DNA of 64,000 nucleotides, from NCBI RefSeq assembly GCF_019890615.1, contig NZ_JAINVZ010000017.1, forward strand, positions 62,001 through 126,000, written 5' to 3'. Position numbers and translations under genes: made by a program. The notes under the pieces were generated by a model, which saw only the letters and a list, made by a program, of their open reading frames with translations, did not search any database and had not been told where the DNA came from. Positions 8,776-16,736 of this stretch are shown in pieces (within the stretch, counting starts at the first letter, position 1; each line of letters begins with the position of its first letter). The stretch is from Streptantibioticus parmotrematis. Lineage in GTDB: Bacteria > Actinomycetota > Actinomycetes > Streptomycetales > Streptomycetaceae.

Positions 8776-9551
8776 CGCAGCCTGCTCGACGCCAGGACGG
8801 ACACCAGGTGCAGCAGCGTCTGGAGCAGCGCGATGCCCGCGAGCACCGCCACGCCCAGCCGCGAGAAGAACAGGTCGCCGCGGACCTGGTCGGCGATCGC
8901 CAGCACCAGGATCAGCAGGGACGCCTCGACGCCGAGCACCAGCCGGTGGAACTTCAGCGCGGCGGCGGCCCGCCGGGCGAGCGCCACACCGGACGAACGC
9001 GGCTCGGCGGCCGCCTCCTTGACCGGCGGCAGCCCGCCCTGGTGCCGAGCCACGCCGACGAGGTCGGTCTCGGCCTTGATGAGGATCGCGCCGAGCGCCG
9101 CGAGGGTGCCGAGGAACGCCCACAGCCAGTCGATACGGCCCGAGCCCCACAGGTCGGCGGCGCGCAGGCCGAAGCCGACCAGCACGGCGGCGTCGGTGAG
9201 ATAGGCGCCGACCCGGTCGAGGTAGACCCCCGACAGCGAGAACTGCCGCTTCCAGCGGGCGATCTCGCCGTCCACGCAGTCCAGCAGCAGGTACAGCTGG
9301 ACCATCACGACGCCCAGCACGGCGCCCGGGATGCCCGGCACCAGCAGCGCCGGTGCGGCCAGCACGCCGCAGACGGTCATCAGGTAGGTCAGCTGGTTGG
9401 GCGTGACCCGGGTGGTGACCAGGTGCCGGTCGATGCGCAGCGAGATCTCCCGCATGTACATGCGCCCGGCCCAGTGCTCACCGCTGCGCCGGTCCTTGAC
9501 CCCCGCGGGGTGCACGACCGGCCGCAGTTCAGCTACCGATGGCTTTGACAT
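8772..9551 (-). CDS. CDP-alcohol phosphotransferase-like membrane protein (atypical motif)
   Basis: The 259-residue membrane protein carries the family motif as D91-x2-D94-G-x2-A-R, then G108-x3-D112, but the position of the fourth Asp is Ala (A116), followed by YLTD. The fourth Asp is considered the catalytic base in the canonical D-x2-DG-x2-AR-x8-G-x3-D-x3-D pattern, so this enzyme may be altered or use D120. Hydrophobic segments around 55-90, 115-130 and 150-165 suggest about six helices. It overlaps the dehydrogenase gene upstream by 23 nt and the GT2 gene by 4 nt. Expected role: joining a CDP-activated group to a polyol or lipid headgroup. Confidence 0.82.
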   Translation of the reverse strand: MSKPSVAELRPVVHPAGVKDRRSGEHWAGRMYMREISLRIDRHLVTTRVTPNQLTYLMTVCGVLAAPALLVPGIPGAVLGVVMVQLYLLLDCVDGEIARWKRQFSLSGVYLDRVGAYLTDAAVLVGFGLRAADLWGSGRIDWLWAFLGTLAALGAILIKAETDLVGVARHQGGLPPVKEAAAEPRSSGVALARRAAAALKFHRLVLGVEASLLILVLAIADQVRGDLFFSRLGVAVLAGIALLQTLLHLVSVLASSRLR

Positions 9552-10590
9552 AGTCCGCGTACGCATCCCTGATGGCGTCGGAGTCGAGGTCGAGGTGTTC
9601 GAGGATCGTGTAGCGGCCCGGGCGGGTCTGCGGCGCGTAGGCGACGGCGGCCACGAACTCCTCGTCGCTGAAGCCGATCTCGCCCGGCAGCACCGGCAGC
9701 CGGTGGCGCCGCAGCACCTCGGCGATCTGCCGCGACTCCTCGACCGCGCCGCGCAGGTGCATCGCGAACGCCGCGCCCATGCCGCACTGCTCGCCGTGCG
9801 AGGCGGCGCGCTGCGGGTACAGCAGGTCGAAGGCGTGGCTGATCTCGTGGCAGGCGCCGGACGAGGGGCGGGTGTCACCGCTGATGGACATCGCGATACC
9901 GGACATCACCAGGCCCTCGGCGAGCGTCACCAAGAACGCGTCGTCGCCCACCGTGCCCGGGTGGCGCAGCACCGACTCGCCCGCGCTGCGGGCCATCGCG
10001 GCGGCCAGGCCGTCGATGGGCTCGCCCGTCTCGCGGTGCGACAGCTCCCAGTCGGCGAGGGCCGAGAGGTTGGAGACCGCGTCGCCGATGCCGGAGCGCA
10101 CGAAGCGGCTGGGCGCCGCGCCGATGACGTCCAGGTCGATGACGATGGCGATCGGCGTCGGCACCCCGTAGGAGCCGCGGCCGTTGTCGTTGTCCAGCGT
10201 CGAGACCGGCGAGCAGATGCCATCGTGGGACAGGTTGGTGGCGACCGCGACGAGCGGGAGGCCGACCCGTGCCGCGGCGTACTTCGAGGCGTCGATGATC
10301 TTGCCGCCGCCGAGCGCCACCACCGCGTCGTACCGCTTGCCGCGCATGGCGTCGGCCAGATTCACCGCCGCGTCGATCGAGCCGCCGCCCACCTCGAACC
10401 AGTCGGCGTCCGGCAGCGCCGGGGCAAGCCGCTCGCGCAGCGCCGCCCCGGAGCCACCACTGATCGCCACCGCCAGCCTGCCGGAGCTGGAGATGCGCTG
10501 GTCGGCGAGGAGACCCGCCAGGTCGTCCAGCGCGCCGCGCCGGATGTCGACGACGACCGGCGAGGGGATCAGCCGGGTCAGTACTGGCAC
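9529..10590 (-). CDS. sn-glycerol-1-phosphate dehydrogenase-like (iron-containing ADH family)
   Basis: The 353-residue protein resembles AraM/EgsA enzymes that reduce dihydroxyacetone phosphate to glycerol-1-phosphate. Visible motifs are VVALGGGKIIDASKYAA (NAD-binding), LSHDGICSPV, the metal-binding SGACHEISHAFD and SHGEQCGMGAAFAMH. The start is the GTG at 10590, preceded by GGGGGAT and overlapping the nucleotidyltransferase gene by 13 nt. In context it would feed a polyol phosphate to the CDP-alcohol phosphotransferases. Substrate is inferred from family; a related sugar-phosphate or aminopolyol reductase (for example the 2-deoxy-scyllo-inosose synthase side of the superfamily) is less likely. 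Confidence 0.82.
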   Translation of the reverse strand: MPVLTRLIPSPVVVDIRRGALDDLAGLLADQRISSSGRLAVAISGGSGAALRERLAPALPDADWFEVGGGSIDAAVNLADAMRGKRYDAVVALGGGKIIDASKYAAARVGLPLVAVATNLSHDGICSPVSTLDNDNGRGSYGVPTPIAIVIDLDVIGAAPSRFVRSGIGDAVSNLSALADWELSHRETGEPIDGLAAAMARSAGESVLRHPGTVGDDAFLVTLAEGLVMSGIAMSISGDTRPSSGACHEISHAFDLLYPQRAASHGEQCGMGAAFAMHLRGAVEESRQIAEVLRRHRLPVLPGEIGFSDEEFVAAVAYAPQTRPGRYTILEHLDLDSDAIRDAYADYVKAIGS

Positions 10591-11315
10591 GCGATCCCCC
10601 GGGCCTTGGCGAGGTCGTCGTGGTTGTCGATCTCGACCCAGGAGACCTCGCCGATCGGCGCGACGTCCACGGTGAAGCCGCGGTCGACCAGCTCCTGGTA
10701 GCCGTCCTCGTAGTACAGCTGCGGGTCGCGCTCGTAGGTGGCGCGCAGCGCGTCGGCGAGCGGCTCGGCGGCCTCCGGCTCGATCAGGGTGACGCCGATG
10801 TACTCGCCGGTGGCGGCGGCCGGGTCCATCAGCTTGGTGATCCGCTGGACGCCCTTGCCCTCGGCGGTGATGACCTTCATCTCCTCGTCGGCCAGCGACT
10901 TGACCGTGTCGAGGGCCAGGATGATCCGCTGTCCGGCGCCGCGCGCGGCCAGCAGGGTCTGCTCGACGGAGACCGGGTGCACGGTGTCGCCGTTGGCGAG
11001 GATGACGCCTTCCTTGATGACGTCCCGGGCGCACCACAGGGAGTAGGCGTTGTTCCACTCCTCGGCCTTGTCGTTCTCGACGAGGTGGAGCTTGACGCCG
11101 TACTTCTTCTCCAGCGCGGCCCTGCGCTCGACGACGGCCTCGCCGCGGTAGCCGATGACGACGGCCGCGTCGGTCAGCCCGACCTCCGCGAAGTTGCCCA
11201 GGGTCAGGTCCAGGACGGTGGTCTCACCGTCCACCGGCACCAGGGCCTTCGGCAGGGTGTCGGTGTAGGGGCGAAGACGCCGTCCGGCGCCGGCCGCCAG
11301 CACGAGGCCGATCAT
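10578..11315 (-). CDS. Sugar-phosphate/phosphocholine-type nucleotidyltransferase
   Basis: The 245-residue protein has the nucleotidyltransferase start LVLAAGAGRRLRPYTDTLPKAL (G-x-G-x-R and PK signatures) followed by LVPVDGETTVLD, and a C-terminal VSWVEIDNHDDLAKAR that is typical of LicC/IPCT-like enzymes. It would activate a phospho-alcohol as a CDP (or other NDP) derivative for the two neighbouring CDP-alcohol phosphotransferases. ATG at 11315 overlaps the upstream stop as ATGA. The nucleotide and the alcohol cannot be read from sequence; CTP is likely from context. Confidence 0.86.
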   Translation of the reverse strand: MIGLVLAAGAGRRLRPYTDTLPKALVPVDGETTVLDLTLGNFAEVGLTDAAVVIGYRGEAVVERRAALEKKYGVKLHLVENDKAEEWNNAYSLWCARDVIKEGVILANGDTVHPVSVEQTLLAARGAGQRIILALDTVKSLADEEMKVITAEGKGVQRITKLMDPAAATGEYIGVTLIEPEAAEPLADALRATYERDPQLYYEDGYQELVDRGFTVDVAPIGEVSWVEIDNHDDLAKARGIACQY

Positions 11316-13123
11316 GTGGGTTCTCCTGTTTCGTCGTGTACCGCGGGCGCCCCGGCCGAGACCCAGAAACGGATGGACTCGGTGAGCACCGTCAGCGCGA
11401 GCAGCCCGGCCAGGGCCGCCAGCGCCCAAGTGAACGTCGTACGGTCCGCGAGGAGGGCGGCGAGCACGGTCACGACCAGCACCCTGCCCTCGTGCCCGCC
11501 GGTCGCGCGGACCAGGGCCCGCGGTGGCGCGCCGGTGCCGCCGCGGATGCGGTACACCGTGTCGTAGTGATGGTAGGCGACGGCCGCGACCAGCCCGAAC
11601 GCCGCCGGGACCGCTCCGTGCAGGCCCGAGCGAGCGGCCAGCGCGAGGATCGTCACGTACTCGGCGGCCCGCAACAGCGGCGGCACCAGCCAGTCCAGCG
11701 CGCCCTTGAGCGGCGCGGCGACCGCCACGCCCGAGGTGACCGCGTAGACGGCGGCGGCGAGCACCGGCCACCAGGTGCCGCGGGGGGTCAGCCAGGCGGT
11801 GGCGACCACGGCGGCGGTGCCGAGCAGCGCGACCGCGGGGGCGGCGAAGGACGGCAGCCGCTTCGGGGCGACCCGTGCGACGGCCTCGGCGAGCGGGCCG
11901 CTGTCGGCGAGGTCGGCCAGGGCCTGAGCCGCGCGGTCGGTGCGCCGGGCGCGGCGGGTCAGCGAGCGCAGCAGGCGTCCGGCGGTGGTGTAGCAGGCGG
12001 CCAGCGCGCAGCCGACCAGCAGCACCAGGAAGACGATCCGGGGCGTGGTGACGGCCGTGAGCACGGCGATCAGCGCCCAGCGCTCACCGATCGGCAGCAC
12101 GATCATGCGCCGCACCCACACCGTCCAGCCGACGCTGTCGAGCCGGTCGGACAGGGCAGCGGTCGGGCTGGTGTTGGCGGTCGCGTCGTGGTTCGCCTCG
12201 TTGAAGGAGAAGTCCACGATGTGGCGGCAGGACTGGAGCACCATCGCGCCCAGGGCCAGCGCCCACACGTCGTCGCCGCCGCGCGCGGCGCCCAGGGCCA
12301 GGCCCGCGTAGTAGGCGTACTCCTTGGCCCGGTCGAAGGTGGCGTCCAGCCAGGCGCCGAGCGTGGAGTACTGGAGGGAGTAGCGGGCGAGCTGGCCGTC
12401 GGTGCAGTCCAGCACGAACGAGGCGATCAGCAGCACGCCGGCGGCGACGAAGCCGGGCCGGGTGCCGGTGGCGGCGCAGGCCGCGGCGATCAGCGCGACC
12501 AGCAGCGACGCGGTGGTGACCTGGTTGGGGGTGAGGCCGCGCCGGGCGCACCAGCGGGCGAGGTAGCGCGAGTAGGGGCTGATGCAGAAGGTGGTGAAGA
12601 AGCCGTCGCGGGACTTGACCGCGCCGCGCAGCCGCACCGCCTCGTCGTCCACGGCCTCGGTGGCCTCGCGGGCCCGCGTGCGGGCGCTGTCGTCGGCGGG
12701 CACGGCGGCGACCAGCACGCCGAGCTCGGGACGGTGCACGTCGATCCCGGCGTCCTCCAGCGCGGTGGCCAGGGCGTCGGGGGTGGGCGCCGCGGGAAAG
12801 CCGGTGCCGTTGCCGGCGGCCGCCGCGGCGGGCTCACGGGCGGCGGAGGCCAGCTCGGCGCGGGCGGCACCGGTCGCGGTGAGGGCGCCGGGGACCGCGC
12901 CCACGGGGAAGCGGGGGTCGGTCAGCGCCAGCCGCAGGGCGTGCCGGTGGCCGGTGAACCGGGGGTCGACCACGGCGACCCTGGCACCGGCGGGCGCCGC
13001 CGCCAGTTCGGCCGCCAGCCGCCCGGGGCCGTCCGCCACGGTGACGTCGAAGCCGAGGGCGCGCAGGTCCTCGGTGAGCGGCGAGCCGGCGACCGGCGGG
13101 CCGGTGAGGATGGCGGTCGACAG
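11312..13123 (-). CDS. Large CDP-alcohol phosphotransferase with extra N- and C-terminal domains (DUF5941-like)
   Basis: First gene of the six-gene operon; about 603 residues. An N-terminal Rossmann-like region (about 1-165) is followed by a CDP-alcohol phosphotransferase domain with a full motif: D239-x2-D242-G-x2-A-R, G256-x3-D260-x3-D264. A further membrane region follows, which I recall as DUF5941 in Streptomyces. No ATG/GTG/TTG fits the conserved N-terminus: a stop lies at 13130-13132, and the first possible start is CTG at 13121-13123, nine bases after GGGGAG. A GTG start at 13039 would cut off the first strand and helix. ATGA coupling links it to the next gene. Confidence 0.84.
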   Translation of the reverse strand: MSTAILTGPPVAGSPLTEDLRALGFDVTVADGPGRLAAELAAAPAGARVAVVDPRFTGHRHALRLALTDPRFPVGAVPGALTATGAARAELASAAREPAAAAAGNGTGFPAAPTPDALATALEDAGIDVHRPELGVLVAAVPADDSARTRAREATEAVDDEAVRLRGAVKSRDGFFTTFCISPYSRYLARWCARRGLTPNQVTTASLLVALIAAACAATGTRPGFVAAGVLLIASFVLDCTDGQLARYSLQYSTLGAWLDATFDRAKEYAYYAGLALGAARGGDDVWALALGAMVLQSCRHIVDFSFNEANHDATANTSPTAALSDRLDSVGWTVWVRRMIVLPIGERWALIAVLTAVTTPRIVFLVLLVGCALAACYTTAGRLLRSLTRRARRTDRAAQALADLADSGPLAEAVARVAPKRLPSFAAPAVALLGTAAVVATAWLTPRGTWWPVLAAAVYAVTSGVAVAAPLKGALDWLVPPLLRAAEYVTILALAARSGLHGAVPAAFGLVAAVAYHHYDTVYRIRGGTGAPPRALVRATGGHEGRVLVVTVLAALLADRTTFTWALAALAGLLALTVLTESIRFWVSAGAPAVHDETGEPT

Positions 13124-13484
13124 ACGAACTCACTCCCCTGGATGTGATCTGGTGCGAGGCCGCCCGCGGCACGGCCGGGACGCGGGCGCGACGGCCACCA
13201 CGCCCCCGTGACGCCGGAACGGGCTCGACGGCAGAGGCTATCGGATCGGCGGAAGGCGACGTTCACCGCAGGTTCACCCCGGGCTCGGCAGGCGCATCAT
13301 GGCACGCCACGCTGTGCGGGCCGGAGGGGAGCAGCGCGGGCTGACACGGGGGTGAAGCCGGGCGTGATCACTCTCACGGGCGGGGTGGAGTGGGGCAGAC
13401 TGGGGCCTTCGCGTACGTCGTGAACGTCACGGTGTGAGCGACAAGAAGCAGGGCGTTACCGAGGTTCAACAACGAAGGATGGCC
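13124..13484. promoter_or_regulatory. Divergent promoter region between the polyol operon and idi
   Basis: A 361-bp divergent gap with no credible gene. It holds two small palindromes: GTGATCAC near 13362-13369 and CGTGA-ACG-TCACG at 13419-13431. Both lie on the idi side. Promoters for the leftward six-gene operon and the rightward idi gene must be here, but I cannot assign -35/-10 boxes with confidence. Confidence 0.4.
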
Positions 13485-14105
13485 ATGCCGATCTCTCCCG
13501 CCACCGGCTCAGCGTCAACCGGGCCGGCCTCCCACGGCAGCTCGACCGTCAACGGCAGCGCGGAGGCGATCCTGCTGGAACTGGTCGACGAGACCGGCGA
13601 GACGATCGGGACCGCGGAGAAACTCTCCGCGCACCTGCCTCCCGGCAGGCTGCACCGCGCCTTCTCCGTCTTCCTGTTCGACGACGCCGGGCGGCTGCTG
13701 ATGCAGCGGCGGGCACTGGGCAAGTACCACTCCCCCGGGGTGTGGTCCAACACCTGCTGTGGTCACCCGTACCCGGGCGAGCAACCGTTCGTGGCCGCCG
13801 CCCGGCGCACGGCGGAGGAGCTGGGGGTCGCCCCGGTGCTGATGCGCGAGGCGGGGACGGTGCGCTACAACCACCCGGACCCGGCCTCCGGGCTGGTGGA
13901 GCAGGAGTTCAACCACCTGTTCGTGGGTCTGGTGCGCGCCGAGCCGCGGCCGGACCCGGAGGAGGTCATGGAGACCGCCTTCGTGACCCCGGCGCAGCTG
14001 GCCGAGCTGGGCGCGGGGGCGACGCTGTCGGCGTGGTTCGGCACGGTGTTGGACGCGGCGCGCCCGGCGGCGCGTGAGCTGACCGGCACGGAAGCGGGCT
14101 GGTGA
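13485..14105 (+). CDS. idi: Isopentenyl-diphosphate delta-isomerase, type 1
   Basis: Interconverts isopentenyl and dimethylallyl diphosphate, the starter supply for polyprenyl and hopanoid synthesis. The Nudix-fold protein shows the active-site SNTCCGHPYPGE (catalytic Cys92), the Nudix-like helix FVAAARRTAEELGV and the second active-site region LVEQEFNHLFVG. I chose the ATG at 13485 (206 residues) because GAAGGA lies five bases upstream and because this start gives MPISPAT, like the S. coelicolor protein as I recall it. GTG 13434 would add 17 residues. Its stop is inside a 23-bp tandem duplication. Confidence 0.95.
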   Translation: MPISPATGSASTGPASHGSSTVNGSAEAILLELVDETGETIGTAEKLSAHLPPGRLHRAFSVFLFDDAGRLLMQRRALGKYHSPGVWSNTCCGHPYPGEQPFVAAARRTAEELGVAPVLMREAGTVRYNHPDPASGLVEQEFNHLFVGLVRAEPRPDPEEVMETAFVTPAQLAELGAGATLSAWFGTVLDAARPAARELTGTEAGW

Positions 14106-14125
14106 CCGGCGCGGAAGCGGGCCGG
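14080..14125. repeat. Stop-spanning 23-bp tandem duplication at idi 3' end
   Basis: Two adjacent copies of a 23-bp unit (14080-14102 and 14103-14125) differ at two positions. The first copy encodes the last residues of Idi (TGTEAGW); the second, beginning with the stop TGA, is untranslated. A third TGAC start follows. This is one of several such duplications in the window. Confidence 0.85.
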
Positions 14126-14200
14126 TGACGGGCTGATCCGGCGCGGCGGGCGTCGCCGGAGGGCGGGCGTTCGTTCCCCGCCCGGCCGGTTCGCCGTGCG

Positions 14201-14731
14201 TCAGGAGGCGGCGTGCAGGGGGAGCGCCGCCCAGACGACCTTGCCGCCCTCCGGGGTGTGCTCGACGTCGCAGCTGCCGCCCGCCTCGACGGTGATCGCC
14301 TTCACCAGCAGCAGCCCGCGCCCGCCGGTCCTGACGTGGTCGGCCTCCAGCGCCTTGGGCCGGTACGGATGGTCGTCGGCGACCGCGATCCGTACCCAGC
14401 CGGTGGTCACGGCGATCTCGACGGTGATGCGCGGGGAGAGCACGGCGGCGTGCCGCACGGCGTTGGTCACCAGTTCGGAGACGATCAGCAGCAGCCCGTC
14501 GGCGGTCTCGTCGCGGACCGGCACCCGCTGCCGGGCCAGCAGGTCGCGCACCGCGTGCCGGACCTGGGGCACGGAGGAGTCCAGGGCGGGTGCGGTGAAC
14601 CGCCAGGTCCCCTCGTACGGGACCCGCGGCGCGGCGGCGGGCACGGCGGCGCCGACCGCCCTGGGCACCGGGCCGGACGGGACGGGGTCGGCCGGGACCG
14701 GATCGGGTGGGATTCTTCCGCAGACCGTCAT
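14201..14731 (-). CDS. ATP-binding protein of the anti-sigma/HATPase type
   Basis: Small GHKL-type ATPase of the RsbW-like class that is very numerous in Streptomyces; members often act as anti-sigma factors or phosphorylate antagonist proteins. The 176-residue protein has an N-box SELVTNAVRHA, a G1-like AVADDHPYRPK and a G2 box GGRGLLLVKAI. The first 40 residues are Pro/Ala rich. It stands alone, convergent to idi. Upstream 14732-15003 contains a direct repeat AAGCGCT (14816-14835 area) but no adjacent anti-sigma partner gene, so its target is unknown. Confidence 0.85.
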   Translation of the reverse strand: MTVCGRIPPDPVPADPVPSGPVPRAVGAAVPAAAPRVPYEGTWRFTAPALDSSVPQVRHAVRDLLARQRVPVRDETADGLLLIVSELVTNAVRHAAVLSPRITVEIAVTTGWVRIAVADDHPYRPKALEADHVRTGGRGLLLVKAITVEAGGSCDVEHTPEGGKVVWAALPLHAAS

Positions 14732-15003
14732 GACAGCAGCACCCGCTTCGCGTGACGTTCCCCGCAGTTCCGCCGATGTGGAACCGCTTCACTCCCCATG
14801 AGTGTTGAACGCAGGAAGCGCTTACCGAAGCGCTGACCGCAAGTCTGTACCTCTTGGCGTGTCGTGACCGGTAATGAACGTATTCACCGGCTGGACCGAG
14901 CGGTTGTGCGGCTTTTGTTCTTCTTGCGTGGTGGTCGCAGTCCAAGGGGCGCTCGCCCGGCTGCGGTTAGGATCCGGGCGGGCGATCATCTGGAGGTGCG
15001 CGC

Positions 15004-15762
15004 ATGGCGGAGCCCGGTCTGCTGCTGGAACGACGGGACGGCGTCGCCACCGTCACCATCGCCAACCCGGCCAAGCGCAACGCCATGACGCCCGGGATGT
15101 GGCGGGAACTGCCGGTGCTGCTGGACGCCCTGGCCGCCGAGCCGCGGGTGCGGGCGCTGGTGCTGACCGGCGCGGGCGAGACCTTCTGCGCGGGCGCGGA
15201 CATCTCGGCGCTCAGCGAGCCCGGCACCGAGGGCGCCGCGGCCGTCGCCGAGGAGGCGCTCGCCGCCTTCCCCAAGCCCACGCTCGCGGTGATCCGGGGC
15301 TACTGCGTGGGCGGCGGGTGCCAGCTGGCCGCCGCCTGCGACCTGCGGTTCGCGGCGCGCGGGTCGCGGTTCGGGGTGACCCCGGCCCGGCTGGGCATCG
15401 TCTACCCGGCCTCCTCCACCCGGCGGCTGGTCTCCCTCGTCGGGCCCGCGACCGCCAAGTACCTGTTGTTCTCCGCCGAGTTGATCGACGACGAACGGGC
15501 CTTGCGCACCGGACTGGTCGACGAGCTGCTGGACGCCGGTGAACTGGCCGCGCGCGTCGAGCGGTTCACCGCCGTGCTGGCGGGCCGGTCGCGGCTGACC
15601 CAGGCCGCGGCGAAGGAGTTCACCGCGCAGGCGCTGCGGGGCGAGCCGAGCGCGGACCGCGTGGCGCACTGGGAGCGCGAGGCACGCGGCAGCGGGGACC
15701 GCGCGGAAGGCGTCGCCGCGTTCCTGGAGCGACGCGAGCCGCGGTTCACGTGGAGCGCGTGA
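15004..15762 (+). CDS. Crotonase-family protein lacking both catalytic glutamates
   Basis: The 252-residue crotonase-fold protein has the oxyanion-hole region FCAGADISAL and the segment VGGGCQLAAACDLRF. Where hydratases carry Glu (GGGCEL...CD) this has Gln, and the second Glu position in FGVTPARLG is Pro, so classical enoyl-CoA hydration is unlikely. It may be an isomerase, a hydrolase or another acyl-CoA lyase. ATG 15004 has GGAGG eight bases upstream. A -10-like TAGGAT lies at 14968-14973. It is followed by the SCO6745-family gene in the same direction. Confidence 0.8.
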   Translation: MAEPGLLLERRDGVATVTIANPAKRNAMTPGMWRELPVLLDALAAEPRVRALVLTGAGETFCAGADISALSEPGTEGAAAVAEEALAAFPKPTLAVIRGYCVGGGCQLAAACDLRFAARGSRFGVTPARLGIVYPASSTRRLVSLVGPATAKYLLFSAELIDDERALRTGLVDELLDAGELAARVERFTAVLAGRSRLTQAAAKEFTAQALRGEPSADRVAHWEREARGSGDRAEGVAAFLERREPRFTWSA

Positions 15763-15838
15763 CGCCGCCCGCCGACGGCACGGCAACAGTGGGCGTGGAC
15801 CGCGTCCGTACGGAATACCCCCGGGTAACGTGAGGCGC

Positions 15839-16702
15839 ATGACTACCCTGACCCTGCGGGCGGCCCGGCGCTGCTACAACGCGCTCAACCCGCTGCACTC
15901 GGCCTTCTACTTCGCGCCCGAGCACGACGAGCAGCTGGCCGCCCTCGGTCTCGAACGCGGTTCGATGGCCTACTTCGCCGGGCGGTCGGCCCCGATGGGG
16001 GCGGTCGGCGCGGGGACGGTCACCGCGACGTTCTACAACTTCAGCCCCGACCTCGTGGCCCGCGACATCCCGCGCGCCTGGGAACTGACCACCCCGGTGG
16101 AGGTCCTGGAGACGCGGCTGCGGATCACCGACGCCTACCTGCGGCGGCTGCTGGGCGACGAGACGGTGGGGTCGCGGCGGATGACGGAGGCCGCCGAGCT
16201 GGCGTTGCGCGCCGCCGAGGCGTGCGAGGCGCCCGGCCGTCCGCTGTACGCGGCCAACGCCGACCTGCCGGTGCCGGACGAGCCGCACCTCGCGCTGTGG
16301 CACGCGGTCACCCTGCTGCGCGAGCACCGGGGCGACGGGCATCTGATCGCGCTGGCGACGGCCGAACTCGACGGCCTGGAGGCGCTGGTGACGCACACCG
16401 CCACCGGCAAGGGCTTCACCTCGTACTTCTTCCAGGCCACCCGCGGCTGGTCGGCCCAGCAGTGGGCGGCGGCCGAGGTCCGGCTGCGCGAGCGCGGGCT
16501 GCTGGACGCGGAGGGCGAACTGACCGAACGCGGCGCCGAGTTGCGGCGCGAGGTCGAGGAGGACACCGACCGGCTGGGCTTCGCGCCGTACCGCCACCTC
16601 GGCGCCGAGTACGCGGAACGGCTGATGGAGCTGGCCGGACCGTTCACCCAGGCGGTGCTCGCGGCGGACGCGCTGCCGCTCAAGCACCTCGGCAAGGGCT
16701 GA
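15839..16702 (+). CDS. SCO6745-family protein
   Basis: A 287-residue protein I recognise as the SCO6745 family, which has no firmly known function; some annotations describe a winged-helix-like fold. It begins MTTLTLRAARRCYNALNPLHS and is rich in charged helices such as EVEEDTDRLGFAPYRHLG; no membrane segment or signal peptide is visible. The ATG at 15839 was chosen over the GTG at 15830, both with weak ribosome-binding sites. It stands 76 bp after the crotonase-like gene and 34 bp before a membrane glycosyltransferase, so the three may be co-transcribed. Confidence 0.75.
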   Translation: MTTLTLRAARRCYNALNPLHSAFYFAPEHDEQLAALGLERGSMAYFAGRSAPMGAVGAGTVTATFYNFSPDLVARDIPRAWELTTPVEVLETRLRITDAYLRRLLGDETVGSRRMTEAAELALRAAEACEAPGRPLYAANADLPVPDEPHLALWHAVTLLREHRGDGHLIALATAELDGLEALVTHTATGKGFTSYFFQATRGWSAQQWAAAEVRLRERGLLDAEGELTERGAELRREVEEDTDRLGFAPYRHLGAEYAERLMELAGPFTQAVLAADALPLKHLGKG

Positions 16703-16736
16703 CGGCCCGCGCACGGGCCCCGGAAGGGTTACGAGG

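Noticed and set aside
11336-13147. Plus-strand 603-codon frame
   Set aside because: Antisense of the large CDP-alcohol phosphotransferase; low-complexity and without motifs.
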